Positions 1 to 6,211 of a stretch of DNA of 10,639 bases are shown piece by piece. The stretch spans positions 1-10,639 of the forward strand of contig DAOKZK010000069.1 of the NCBI GenBank assembly GCA_035325645.1, in the 5' to 3' direction. The translations under genes and the position numbers were made by a program. Below the pieces are notes generated by a model that ran no database searches, was not told the origin of the DNA, and saw only the letters and a program-made list of their open reading frames with translations. Source of the stretch: Macondimonas sp035325645. GTDB taxonomy: Bacteria; Pseudomonadota; Gammaproteobacteria; UBA5335. How positions within the stretch are numbered: the stretch's first letter is position 1; the number at the start of each line of letters is the position of its first letter.

Positions 1-725
1 TTCTGCAGAACATCGAGCAAACCGTGCTGCCGCCGCCTGGGTTGGGATGGACCCACCGTTCCAAGAGCCATCATTTCGATCTTTACGCGGAAGTGGCGGG
101 CGAGTTCGCCGATCTGCTCGGACTCGACCCATGGACGATCACGCCCGAATCGCGCTATTGCGGGCAGGTGGACTTTCAGAAGCGGGAAGGGATGGAGTGC
201 CTGGAGGCGAATGGAAAGGCGCTGCTGGCACAGGTCGAAGCGCGCTATGCCGTACGCGACATTACGCACCCCCCTTTCCTGATCGTCAAGGCCGATGCCG
301 GCACCTACGGCATGGGCATCATGAGCGTGCGCTCGATCGACGAAATCACCCAGATCAACCGCAAGACCCGTACCAAGATGAGCGCGGCCAAGGAAGGCGT
401 GCCGGTGAGCCGGGTGCTGATCCAGGAAGGCATTCCCACGGCCGAAACCTGGGGCCCCGATGCGGCGGTGGCCGAACCCGTGGTCTACATGATCGATGCC
501 ACCGTCGTCGGCGGCTTCTACCGCGTGCATGCCCAGCGCGGCCCCATGGAAAACCTCAATGCACCGGGCATGGAGTTCCATCCCCTGCCCTTCTGCGAGC
601 CCTGCATCTGTCCGGACCGTGACCGCGAACCGGACGCGGGACCGAACCGGTTCTACACCTATGGCGTCATCGCGCGTCTGGCCCTGCTCGCCGCGGCGCG
701 CGAAATGGCCGAGCTGCGCCCATGA
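1..725 (+). CDS. gshA: Glutamate-cysteine ligase, C-terminal part (5' end cut by window)
   Basis: Catalyses ATP-dependent joining of glutamate and cysteine to gamma-glutamylcysteine, the first step of glutathione synthesis, in the cytoplasm. The reading frame is open from base 3 and enters from outside the window, so the GTG at 24 is an internal valine and not a start. About 240 residues are visible, ending at TGA 723-725. Recognisable stretches are HFDLYAEVAGEF near the start, a glycine-rich segment KADAGTYGMGIM (bases 288-323), EPVVYMIDATVVGGFYRVH, and a C-terminal FCEPC. These match the proteobacterial GshA family described from Acidithiobacillus ferrooxidans (usual length about 430 residues), which is unrelated to the E. 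coli-type enzyme. It is followed after 64 bp by gshB on the same strand, which supports the call. I see no terminator between them, so co-transcription is likely. Identification is from remembered family sequence, not a search. Confidence 0.93.
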   Translation, partial: LQNIEQTVLPPPGLGWTHRSKSHHFDLYAEVAGEFADLLGLDPWTITPESRYCGQVDFQKREGMECLEANGKALLAQVEARYAVRDITHPPFLIVKADAGTYGMGIMSVRSIDEITQINRKTRTKMSAAKEGVPVSRVLIQEGIPTAETWGPDAAVAEPVVYMIDATVVGGFYRVHAQRGPMENLNAPGMEFHPLPFCEPCICPDRDREPDAGPNRFYTYGVIARLALLAAAREMAELRP

Positions 726-789
726 CCTGCCAGCCCTTCCCATCCCGCGCCCACTGCCCCATTCGCCTTGAACCCCAGGAGGTCGGTCC

Positions 790-1749
790 ATGAGCCTGCG
801 CATCGGCGTGGTGATGGACCCCATCGCCACCATCAAACCCGCCAAGGACACCACGCTTGCTCTGTTGCTCGAGGCCCAGCGCCGCGGCTGGACGCTGGTT
901 TACATGGAACTGGATGACCTCTACCTCGAGGGCGGCGCGGCGTGGGCGCGTCAGAGGCCGCTTGCGGTGAAGGACGACCCACAGCACTGGTTCACGCTGG
1001 AAGACGGCAGCGACGCCCCGCTGAGCGAACTGGACGTGATCCTGATGCGCAAGGATCCGCCCTTCGACATGGAATACATCTACGCCACCTACATCCTCGA
1101 GCGCGCGCAATTCGCCGGCACCCTCGTCGTGAACCGCCCCGAAAGCCTGCGCGACGTGAGCGAGAAGGCCTACACGGCCTGGTTCCCCGAATGCTGCCCG
1201 CCGACCCTGATCGCGCGCGACATGGCGCGCCTGCGCCGCTTCGTGCACGAACAGGGTGAAGCCGTCATCAAACCGCTGGACGGCATGGGCGGCGCGTCGA
1301 TCTTCCGCACCCACAAGGACGACCCCAACCTCAGCGTGATCCTGGAGACGCTCACCGCACACGGCCGCCGCTTCGCGCTCGCCCAGCGCTATCTCGCCGC
1401 CATCAGCGATGGCGACAAGCGCATCCTGCTCGTCGACGGCCAGCCCGTTCCCTACGCCCTCGCCCGCATTCCGGCCGCCGGCGAGGCGCGCGGCAATCTC
1501 GCCGCCGGCGGCCGCGGCGAAGGCCGCCCGCTCACCGACCGGGACTACTGGATCTGCGATCAGGTCGGACCGACCCTGCGCAAGAAAGGGCTGCTGTTCG
1601 TGGGTCTGGACGTCATCGGCGACTCGCTCACCGAAATCAACGTCACCAGCCCCACCTGCGTGCGCGAACTCGACCGGCAATTCGGCCTCAACATCGCCGG
1701 CCTGCTGATGGACGCCATCGAACGCCAGCTCGGCGAGCGCGCTCCATGA
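790..1749 (+). CDS. gshB: Glutathione synthase
   Basis: Adds glycine to gamma-glutamylcysteine with ATP, completing glutathione synthesis in the cytoplasm. The 319 residues match the usual GshB length. The N-terminal domain opens with RIGVVMDPIATIKPAKDTT and LLLEAQRRGW (about 4-33). Next come LMRKDPPFDMEYIYATYILE (85-104), and the ATP-grasp core VIKPLDGMGGASIFR (159-173). Also present are DGDKRILLVDGQPVPYALAR (207-226), GNLAAGGRGEGRPLT (235-249) and the metal/substrate segment GLDVIGDSLTEINVTSP (272-288). All typical family landmarks are present and intact. The ATG start is fixed by a perfect AGGAGG at 777-782, 7 nt upstream. It lies 64 bp after gshA and 27 bp before a TonB gene; a gshB-tonB order is also known from Pseudomonas aeruginosa. 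Confidence 0.97.
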   Translation: MSLRIGVVMDPIATIKPAKDTTLALLLEAQRRGWTLVYMELDDLYLEGGAAWARQRPLAVKDDPQHWFTLEDGSDAPLSELDVILMRKDPPFDMEYIYATYILERAQFAGTLVVNRPESLRDVSEKAYTAWFPECCPPTLIARDMARLRRFVHEQGEAVIKPLDGMGGASIFRTHKDDPNLSVILETLTAHGRRFALAQRYLAAISDGDKRILLVDGQPVPYALARIPAAGEARGNLAAGGRGEGRPLTDRDYWICDQVGPTLRKKGLLFVGLDVIGDSLTEINVTSPTCVRELDRQFGLNIAGLLMDAIERQLGERAP

Positions 1750-1769
1750 TGCGCCCGCGCCGCCGATAA
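1746..1769 (+). other. Seven-codon Arg-rich mini-ORF between gshB and tonB
   Basis: An ATG at 1746 overlaps the gshB stop in an ATGA arrangement and opens a frame reading MMRPRRR before TAA at 1767-1769. The tonB ATG follows 7 nt later and has no clear Shine-Dalgarno sequence. Such a minicistron could carry ribosomes from gshB into tonB by reinitiation. It could equally be chance: ATGA overlaps arise easily, and arginine codons are common in GC-rich DNA. I report it because tonB otherwise lacks a visible ribosome binding site. Confidence 0.2.
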
Positions 1770-1776
1770 ACGCGCC

Positions 1777-2745
1777 ATGCTCTCGATTCCGCCCCCGCCC
1801 GCCAACCCCGCGCCTGAGATCAGCAGCCGGGACCGCCTGACCGGCACGCTGTTCTTTGCGTCGCTGCTGCATGGCATCCTCATCCTGGGCATCGGCTTTC
1901 GGGCGCCCGATCCCGCGCCCGACACCAGCCACAAGCTCGAGGTGACGCTGGTCAGGGGCGAATCGACCGCGCCGCCCAAGGATCCCCAGTTCTGGGCCCA
2001 GATCGATCAGCAGGGCGCCGGGCAGTCCGGCCCCGTCGAGCGCCCGCGCAGCGATCTGCCCGACTCCCACGCCGCAATGGCCCACGAAGGCATCCCCGAG
2101 GGCAATGAGGCCGTCAACGAACTGGGCGGGGCGACCACACCCGACCCCAACACGCCGCGCGACAGCCAGGCATCCGAGGCAGACCGGCAGATCCTGCACT
2201 CGACGAGCCCCGTGGCCCGTCCGCTGGACAGCGCCCCGCAGACCGCCACCACGCCGGACGGCCAGCGCCTGCGCATTTCCCGGCTGATGCTGGAGGCCGC
2301 CGACAGCCCCAATGTGCTGCTCCCCGATCCCGACGCGCGCACCCCGACGCCGGGCCAACCGGCACCGGAGCTGCGCATCGCCGTGAATACGAAATCCCAC
2401 GTTTATGCCCCCTATCTGTATCAATGGCGGCTGCGCATCGAGGCGGTCGGCAATCTCAACATGCCGAGCGAAATCACCGAGAACGGCCCCTTCGGCGATG
2501 TCACGCTGGAAGTGGCCATCCGCAGCGACGGCAAACTGGATGATGTCCGCGTCGTGACACCCTCCGGGCACCGCAAGCTGGACGAGGCGGCCTTGCGCAT
2601 CCTCCAGCTCGCCGCGCCCTTCGACGCCTTCACCGAGCCCATGAAGCAGCAGAGCGAACGCATCCGCTTCATCTGGAAATGGCGCTTCCTGCCCGGGGAT
2701 GAAGGCGTGCCGCAAGGCAGCGGCGGCGTGTACGTCGGGCAATGA
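1777..2745 (+). CDS. TonB-family energy transducer, TonB3-like
   Basis: TonB proteins sit in the inner membrane, span the periplasm and pass proton-motive-force energy from ExbB/ExbD to outer-membrane partners. This 322-residue protein has a short cytoplasmic N-terminus, one membrane segment at about 22-41 containing Ser29 and His32 (E. coli TonB also has a functionally important histidine here), a low-complexity periplasmic spacer rich in Pro, Asp, Gln and Thr (about 42-200), and a C-terminal TonB domain (about 213-306). That domain has YLYQWRLRIEAVGN, the strand DVTLEVAIRSDGKLDDVRVV, SGHRKLDEAALRILQLAAPF and a final IRFIWKWRFL. The spacer lacks the long Glu-Pro/Lys-Pro repeats of E. coli TonB. 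There is no exbB or exbD nearby. Its position directly after gshB is that of tonB3 in Pseudomonas aeruginosa, which is tied to twitching and pilus assembly; that role here is inference. The start ATG has no good Shine-Dalgarno sequence. Confidence 0.88.
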   Translation: MLSIPPPPANPAPEISSRDRLTGTLFFASLLHGILILGIGFRAPDPAPDTSHKLEVTLVRGESTAPPKDPQFWAQIDQQGAGQSGPVERPRSDLPDSHAAMAHEGIPEGNEAVNELGGATTPDPNTPRDSQASEADRQILHSTSPVARPLDSAPQTATTPDGQRLRISRLMLEAADSPNVLLPDPDARTPTPGQPAPELRIAVNTKSHVYAPYLYQWRLRIEAVGNLNMPSEITENGPFGDVTLEVAIRSDGKLDDVRVVTPSGHRKLDEAALRILQLAAPFDAFTEPMKQQSERIRFIWKWRFLPGDEGVPQGSGGVYVGQ

Positions 2746-2788
2746 ACGAATGCCGTCCGAGGCGCCCACAGGGATTGTTCGGCTTTAG

Positions 2789-2808
2789 ATTTCGTTGATT
2801 CGCGAAAT
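2789..2808. promoter_or_regulatory. Inverted repeat overlapping the -35 of the arsenite permease promoter (putative operator)
   Basis: Perfect 6-bp arms ATTTCG (2789-2794) and CGAAAT (2803-2808) flank an 8-bp centre, with a smaller palindrome TTCGCGAA at 2799-2806. The repeat covers the proposed -35 (2795-2800), where a dimeric repressor would block RNA polymerase. Arsenite efflux genes are commonly controlled by ArsR-family repressors that bind such repeats, but no arsR lies in this window, so the binding protein is unknown. Confidence 0.45.
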
Positions 2809-2823
2809 GTCGAAGACTAGAAT
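2795..2823 (+). promoter_or_regulatory. Sigma70-like promoter of the arsenite permease gene
   Basis: TTGATT at 2795-2800 (4 of 6 matches to TTGACA) and TAGAAT at 2818-2823 (5 of 6 matches to TATAAT) are separated by exactly 17 bp. Transcription would start near 2830, about 20 nt before the permease ATG. This is the most AT-rich patch in its surroundings and the clearest promoter in the window. It gives acr3 its own transcription unit instead of read-through from tonB only. Confidence 0.6.
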
Positions 2824-2852
2824 GGGCTGGCCCGCCCTGCCGGAGACCTTCC

Positions 2853-3941
2853 ATGCCCGAATCCGCCGCCGCCCGCCCCGTGATGGGCCGCTTCGAACGC
2901 TATCTCAGTCTGTGGGTGCTCGCCTGCGTCCTCGCCGGCCTGCTGCTGGGCCAGATCACGCCCCCTGTCTTCACCACCCTCGCCCGGCTCGAATGGGCGG
3001 GGCTGAACCTGCCGGTGGCCCTGCTCATCTGGCTGATGATCATTCCCATGCTGCTCAAGGTCGACTTGACCGCGCTCGGGGCGGTGCGCCGCCACGCCGG
3101 CGGCATCGGCGTCACCGTGGCCATCAACTGGGCGGTCAAGCCCTTCTCCATGGCCCTGCTCGCCTGGCTGTTCGTGGGCGTACTGTTCCGCCCCTACCTG
3201 CCCGCCGAGCAAATCACGAGCTACATCGCCGGCCTGATTTTGCTGGCCGGCGCGCCCTGCACGGCCATGGTCTTCGTCTGGAGCAACCTCTCCCGCGGCG
3301 ATCCCGCCTTCACGCTGGGACAGGTCGCGCTCAACGACCTGATCATGGTCTTTGCGTTCGGCCCCATCATGGGCCTGCTGCTGGGACTGTCGGCCATCAC
3401 GGTCCCCTGGGACACGCTCGCGCTGTCGGTCCTGCTCTATATCGCGATACCGCTCGCCCTGGCCCAGTTCTGGCGCCGGCATCTCCTGGCCCACGCTGAC
3501 GGCGCGCGGCGCCTCGATCTCACGCTGGCGCGCCTGCATCCGGTCTCACTGCTGGCGCTGCTCGCCACGCTGGTACTGCTGTTCGGCTTCCAGGGTCGGC
3601 AGATCCTCGCCCAGCCGCTCGTGATCGTGCTCTTGGCCGTGCCCATCCTGCTGCAGGTGATCCTGAATTCAGGGATGGCCTACCTGCTCAACCGCCGCGT
3701 CGGCTCGCCGCATTGCGTCGCAGCGCCCTCCGCCCTGATCGGCGCAAGCAATTTCTTCGAACTGGCCGTGGCCACGGCCATCGCCCTGTTCGGCTTCGAA
3801 TCGGGCGCGGCGCTGGCCACGGTGGTGGGCGTGCTGATCGAAGTGCCGGTCATGCTGGCGCTGGTGCGACTGCTCGCGCGCAGCCGAGCCTGGTACGAAC
3901 GCGGCCCTGCCGTCAGGCACCGTCTCGAAACCGCCCGCTGA
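2853..3941 (+). CDS. acr3: ACR3-family arsenite efflux permease
   Basis: Inner-membrane carrier that expels arsenite (and possibly antimonite) using the proton motive force. The 362-residue length is typical for bacterial ACR3, and the sequence shows about ten hydrophobic segments. Diagnostic stretches are LIWLMIIPMLLKVDL (58-72), INWAVKPFSMALLAW (91-105), the signature LLAGAPCTAMVFVWSNLSRG (130-149) with the family's essential cysteine at Cys136, NDLIMVFAFGPI (161-172), and GASNFFELAVATAIALFG (297-314) with the conserved Glu303. The start at 2853 is supported by GGAGA at 2842-2846, 6 nt upstream, and by the promoter at 2795-2823. No arsR, arsC or arsH is visible, so this is an orphan permease in this window. 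It lies beside glutathione synthesis genes; glutathione is a reductant for one class of arsenate reductases. Its end overlaps the convergent apbE by 29 bp. Confidence 0.93.
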   Translation: MPESAAARPVMGRFERYLSLWVLACVLAGLLLGQITPPVFTTLARLEWAGLNLPVALLIWLMIIPMLLKVDLTALGAVRRHAGGIGVTVAINWAVKPFSMALLAWLFVGVLFRPYLPAEQITSYIAGLILLAGAPCTAMVFVWSNLSRGDPAFTLGQVALNDLIMVFAFGPIMGLLLGLSAITVPWDTLALSVLLYIAIPLALAQFWRRHLLAHADGARRLDLTLARLHPVSLLALLATLVLLFGFQGRQILAQPLVIVLLAVPILLQVILNSGMAYLLNRRVGSPHCVAAPSALIGASNFFELAVATAIALFGFESGAALATVVGVLIEVPVMLALVRLLARSRAWYERGPAVRHRLETAR

Positions 3942-4992
3942 GCGCTTCCGCCGGCCCATCGGCGGGAAGGAGCGGCGGCGCCCAGCCCGAAACGAGACGC
4001 ACGCGCCCGGCCATGGCCGGCGTCATCGCCACCGTGCCGTCCGCCTGCACCACCAGCACCTGCGCGATGCCGAGCGCGGCGGCCACCTGCCGCCATTGCC
4101 CCGGCCCGGCGACGAACAGGGCCGTCGAGGCCGCATCGGCCACGGCCGCATCGGCATGCACCACGGTTACCGCATGCAGCCCCGCCACGGGGTAGCCGGT
4201 GCGGGGATCGAGGATGTGGTGATAGCGCGTCCCGGCTTGATCGAACATGCGCTCGTAGTCCCCCGAGGTCGACACCGACTCGCCTGCCGCGAGTTCAAGC
4301 GTGGCCATCACGCCGGGCCGGTAGGGGTCGCGGATGCCGATGCGCCAGGCGCGGCCCGGCGGATCGCCCAGGGTCTTGAGATTACCGCCCGCATTGACCA
4401 GCGCCGCCGGAATGCCGCGCCGGCCGAGCGCGGCCACCACCCGGTCCACCGCATAACCCTTGCCGATGCCGCCCAGATCGATGAACAGGCCGCGCGGCCC
4501 GCACACCTCGCCCGCCGCCGAGACCGTCACGGCGCCGATCGACGGCAGCGGCAGGAGCGACCGGATAGCACCCGGCTGCGGAAACGGCCGGTCGGGGTCG
4601 CGCGGCGCCCGATCGAACCCCCACAGCCGCACCAGCGGACCGACGGCGGGATCGAAACGCCCCTCACTCGCCAGGCTCAGCTCGCGGGCGAGGCGGATCT
4701 GAGCGGCGATATCGGCCGACACCCGCCGGCACTCGCCGCGGGCCAGCGCCGCGTTCAGTTGCGCCAACTCGCCCTCGCCATAGGCCCAGCCGTCGCGGCC
4801 GAAGGACTGCAGCCAGTCCTCGGCCTCGTGGATCGCTGCGGCGGCTGCATCGGGCGCGGCGCCGTACAGGCTGAAGTGCACCAGCGTGCCCATGGCATAG
4901 ACCTCGGCCTCGACCGGCGCCGCCGGGCGCTCGCAGCCGGCCAGCGCCAGCAGCAGCGCCAGCAGCCCGGCAAGACGGCGCGCCCGCCTCAT
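3913..4992 (-). CDS. apbE: FAD:protein FMN transferase (ApbE), lipoprotein
   Basis: ApbE cleaves FAD and links FMN covalently to a Thr/Ser of target proteins such as NqrC, RnfG or NosR, on the periplasmic side of the membrane. I start it at 4992, giving 359 residues beginning MRRARRLAGLLALLLALAGC. That is a lipoprotein signal with lipobox LAGC and Cys20 as the lipidated residue. The frame stays open upstream to 5196, but that extension lies inside thiO and precedes the signal peptide, so I reject it. Family landmarks are YAMGT (32-36), EGRFDPAVGPL (110-120), FIDLGGIGKGYAVD (170-183), NAGGN (200-204), STSGDYER (241-248), HHILDPRTGYPV (258-269) and ADAAST (285-290), with the likely Mg ligands Asp286 and Thr290. 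The start codon overlaps the thiO stop as ATGA, implying translational coupling. No flavinylated target is visible in the window. Confidence 0.95.
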   Translation of the reverse strand: MRRARRLAGLLALLLALAGCERPAAPVEAEVYAMGTLVHFSLYGAAPDAAAAAIHEAEDWLQSFGRDGWAYGEGELAQLNAALARGECRRVSADIAAQIRLARELSLASEGRFDPAVGPLVRLWGFDRAPRDPDRPFPQPGAIRSLLPLPSIGAVTVSAAGEVCGPRGLFIDLGGIGKGYAVDRVVAALGRRGIPAALVNAGGNLKTLGDPPGRAWRIGIRDPYRPGVMATLELAAGESVSTSGDYERMFDQAGTRYHHILDPRTGYPVAGLHAVTVVHADAAVADAASTALFVAGPGQWRQVAAALGIAQVLVVQADGTVAMTPAMAGRVRLVSGWAPPLLPADGPAEALSGRFRDGA

Positions 4993-6098
4993 GCCTCCGC
5001 GCAAGGCCAGTCGTAGGGCGCGGGGTCCAGCGCCGGCGCGCGGCCCAGCAGGCGATCGACCAGCAACTCGGCCGTCGCCGGCGCCAGCAGGACACCGTTG
5101 CGGAAATGCCCCGCGTTGACCCACAGATTGCGCAGCGCCGGATGCCGGCCGACCACCGGAATGCCCTCCGGCGATCCGGGCCGCAAGCCGGCCCAATGCG
5201 CCGCCAGCCGTGCCCCCGCCAGCTCAGGGATGAGGCGCACGGCATCGGCCTGCAAGCACTCGCGCGTGGCCGCATCGGGTGTGGTATCGAATCCCGCCTG
5301 CTCGACCGTGCTGCCGAAGAGCACGCGGCCGTCGCGTCGGGGAACGGCGTAACGGTCGGCCTGCAACACGACGTGGCGAATCAGGCCGGGCGCGGCCTCG
5401 AACAGCAGCATCTGCCCCTTGACCGGCACCACCGGCAGCGGCGCGCCGAGCGGGGCCACGAGTCCCGCGCTCCAGGCCCCGGCTGCCACCACCACCGGCC
5501 CGTCGGTGGCGAGCAATCCGGCCCCCGTCTCGAGCGCCACCACCCGTCCCGCCGCCACCTGCAGCCGCTGCACCGGGCAGCGCGTGTGGATGGTCACGCC
5601 GCGGGCCTCGAGCGCGCGCGTCAATGCCCGCAGCAGCCGGGGATTGCGCACCTGCGCGACCGCCGCCAATCGCACCGCGGGTCGGTCGGCAGGCGCCAGC
5701 GCGGGTTCCAGCGTCGCGACCTCGGCCGGCGCACAGAGTGCGGCCGGCTGATCCCAGCGGCGGCTCCAGGCCTGAGCGGCCGCCTCATCGCCGCCGAGGA
5801 TCAGCAAGCCGCTCGGTGTCCATTCCGGATCGATGCCCGTCGCTGCGGCGAGCCGTTCGGTCAGCGCCGGATAGGCGGCGGCCGCCCGCCAGGCCAGCGC
5901 CTGCACGGCATCGGGATAGCGCCAGGGATGTAAGGGGCAGAGGATGCCGCCGCCGGCCCAGGATGCCTCGCGGCCGACCGCGCCCCGCTCCACCACCCGC
6001 ACCGCGAGTCCCGCATCGCTGAGCACGAGCGCCGTGGTCAAGCCCACGATCCCCGCACCGACGATCGTCACCGTCTCCGCATCACGCTCCCGCCTCAT
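4989..6098 (-). CDS. thiO: FAD-dependent glycine/D-amino-acid oxidase, ThiO-like
   Basis: Oxidises glycine (and often other small amines or D-amino acids) to the imine; in thiamine synthesis the imine feeds thiazole formation. It is cytoplasmic and binds FAD non-covalently. The 369 residues are the usual length. They show a dinucleotide-binding fold VTIVGAGIVGLTTAL (10-24) with GxGxxG, the acidic residue of ERGAVGREASWAGGG (37-51), VPVKGQM (224-230), YAVPRRDGRVLFGSTVEQAGF (250-270, in part), the substrate-pocket WAGLRPGSPEG (302-312, Arg306) and NAGHFRNGVLLAP (328-340, Arg333). The start at 6098 lacks a good Shine-Dalgarno sequence; a GTG at codon 10 is a weaker alternative. No thiG or other thi gene is nearby, so a thiamine role is inferred from family only. 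It is divergent from the minor pilin operon, the same adjacency as in Pseudomonas aeruginosa. Confidence 0.9.
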   Translation of the reverse strand: MRRERDAETVTIVGAGIVGLTTALVLSDAGLAVRVVERGAVGREASWAGGGILCPLHPWRYPDAVQALAWRAAAAYPALTERLAAATGIDPEWTPSGLLILGGDEAAAQAWSRRWDQPAALCAPAEVATLEPALAPADRPAVRLAAVAQVRNPRLLRALTRALEARGVTIHTRCPVQRLQVAAGRVVALETGAGLLATDGPVVVAAGAWSAGLVAPLGAPLPVVPVKGQMLLFEAAPGLIRHVVLQADRYAVPRRDGRVLFGSTVEQAGFDTTPDAATRECLQADAVRLIPELAGARLAAHWAGLRPGSPEGIPVVGRHPALRNLWVNAGHFRNGVLLAPATAELLVDRLLGRAPALDPAPYDWPCAEA

Positions 6099-6211
6099 GC
6101 CGACATGCCGTTCATCGGTCCGCTGCCACCGCTCATCGCCTCCCGCCTTCAGCCTCCGCCCGCGCCGCCGTCAACCGCAGCAGATGAATCGCGATCCTGC
6201 GGAGAGCGTCC
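6099..6211. promoter_or_regulatory. Divergent thiO / fimT intergenic region
   Basis: This 113-bp gap must hold the start signals for thiO (leftward) and the minor pilin operon (rightward). I find no convincing -35/-10 pair on either strand. On the minus strand TTGACG (6174-6169) resembles a -35 but has no fitting -10 at 16-18 bp. On the plus strand only the ribosome binding site GGAGAG (6201-6206), 5 nt before the fimT ATG, is clear. A near match to an AlgR site is listed separately. Confidence 0.5.
6108..6116 (+). promoter_or_regulatory. AlgR-like box upstream of the minor pilin operon
   Basis: CCGTTCATC matches the AlgR core CCGTTCGTC at 8 of 9 positions and lies about 95 bp upstream of the first pilin gene. 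In Pseudomonas aeruginosa AlgR activates the homologous fimU-pilVWXY1Y2E operon. One near match to a short GC-containing motif may be chance, and no AlgR gene is visible here. Confidence 0.25.

Noticed and set aside
24..26. GTG at 24 as a gshA start
   Set aside because: The frame is open and conserved-looking upstream to the window edge, and the family is about 430 residues, so this is an internal valine.
667..2769. 700-residue open frame on the minus strand across gshB and tonB
   Set aside because: It is antisense to two well-recognised genes, its protein is His/Gln/Arg/Gly-rich without family features, and long antisense frames are expected in GC-rich DNA with biased third codon positions.
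2795..3499. 234-residue open frame starting inside the acr3 promoter
   Set aside because: It is an alternative frame of acr3 with an Arg/Pro/His-rich product; its start lies upstream of the predicted transcription start.
4993..5196. N-terminal extension of apbE to an upstream ATG at 5196
   Set aside because: It would overlap thiO by about 200 bp and bury the lipoprotein signal peptide that begins at the ATG at 4990-4992.
4096..5933. Two long plus-strand open frames (4096-5016 and 5106-5933) opposite apbE and thiO
   Set aside because: Their sequences are low-complexity Arg/Pro/His/Gly-rich and have no recognisable domain, whereas the minus strand encodes clear ApbE and ThiO proteins with coupled ends.
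6146..6174. Minus-strand thiO promoter based on TTGACG at 6174-6169
   Set aside because: No acceptable -10 occurs at 16, 17 or 18 bp (the candidates are G-rich), so the hexamer alone is not enough.
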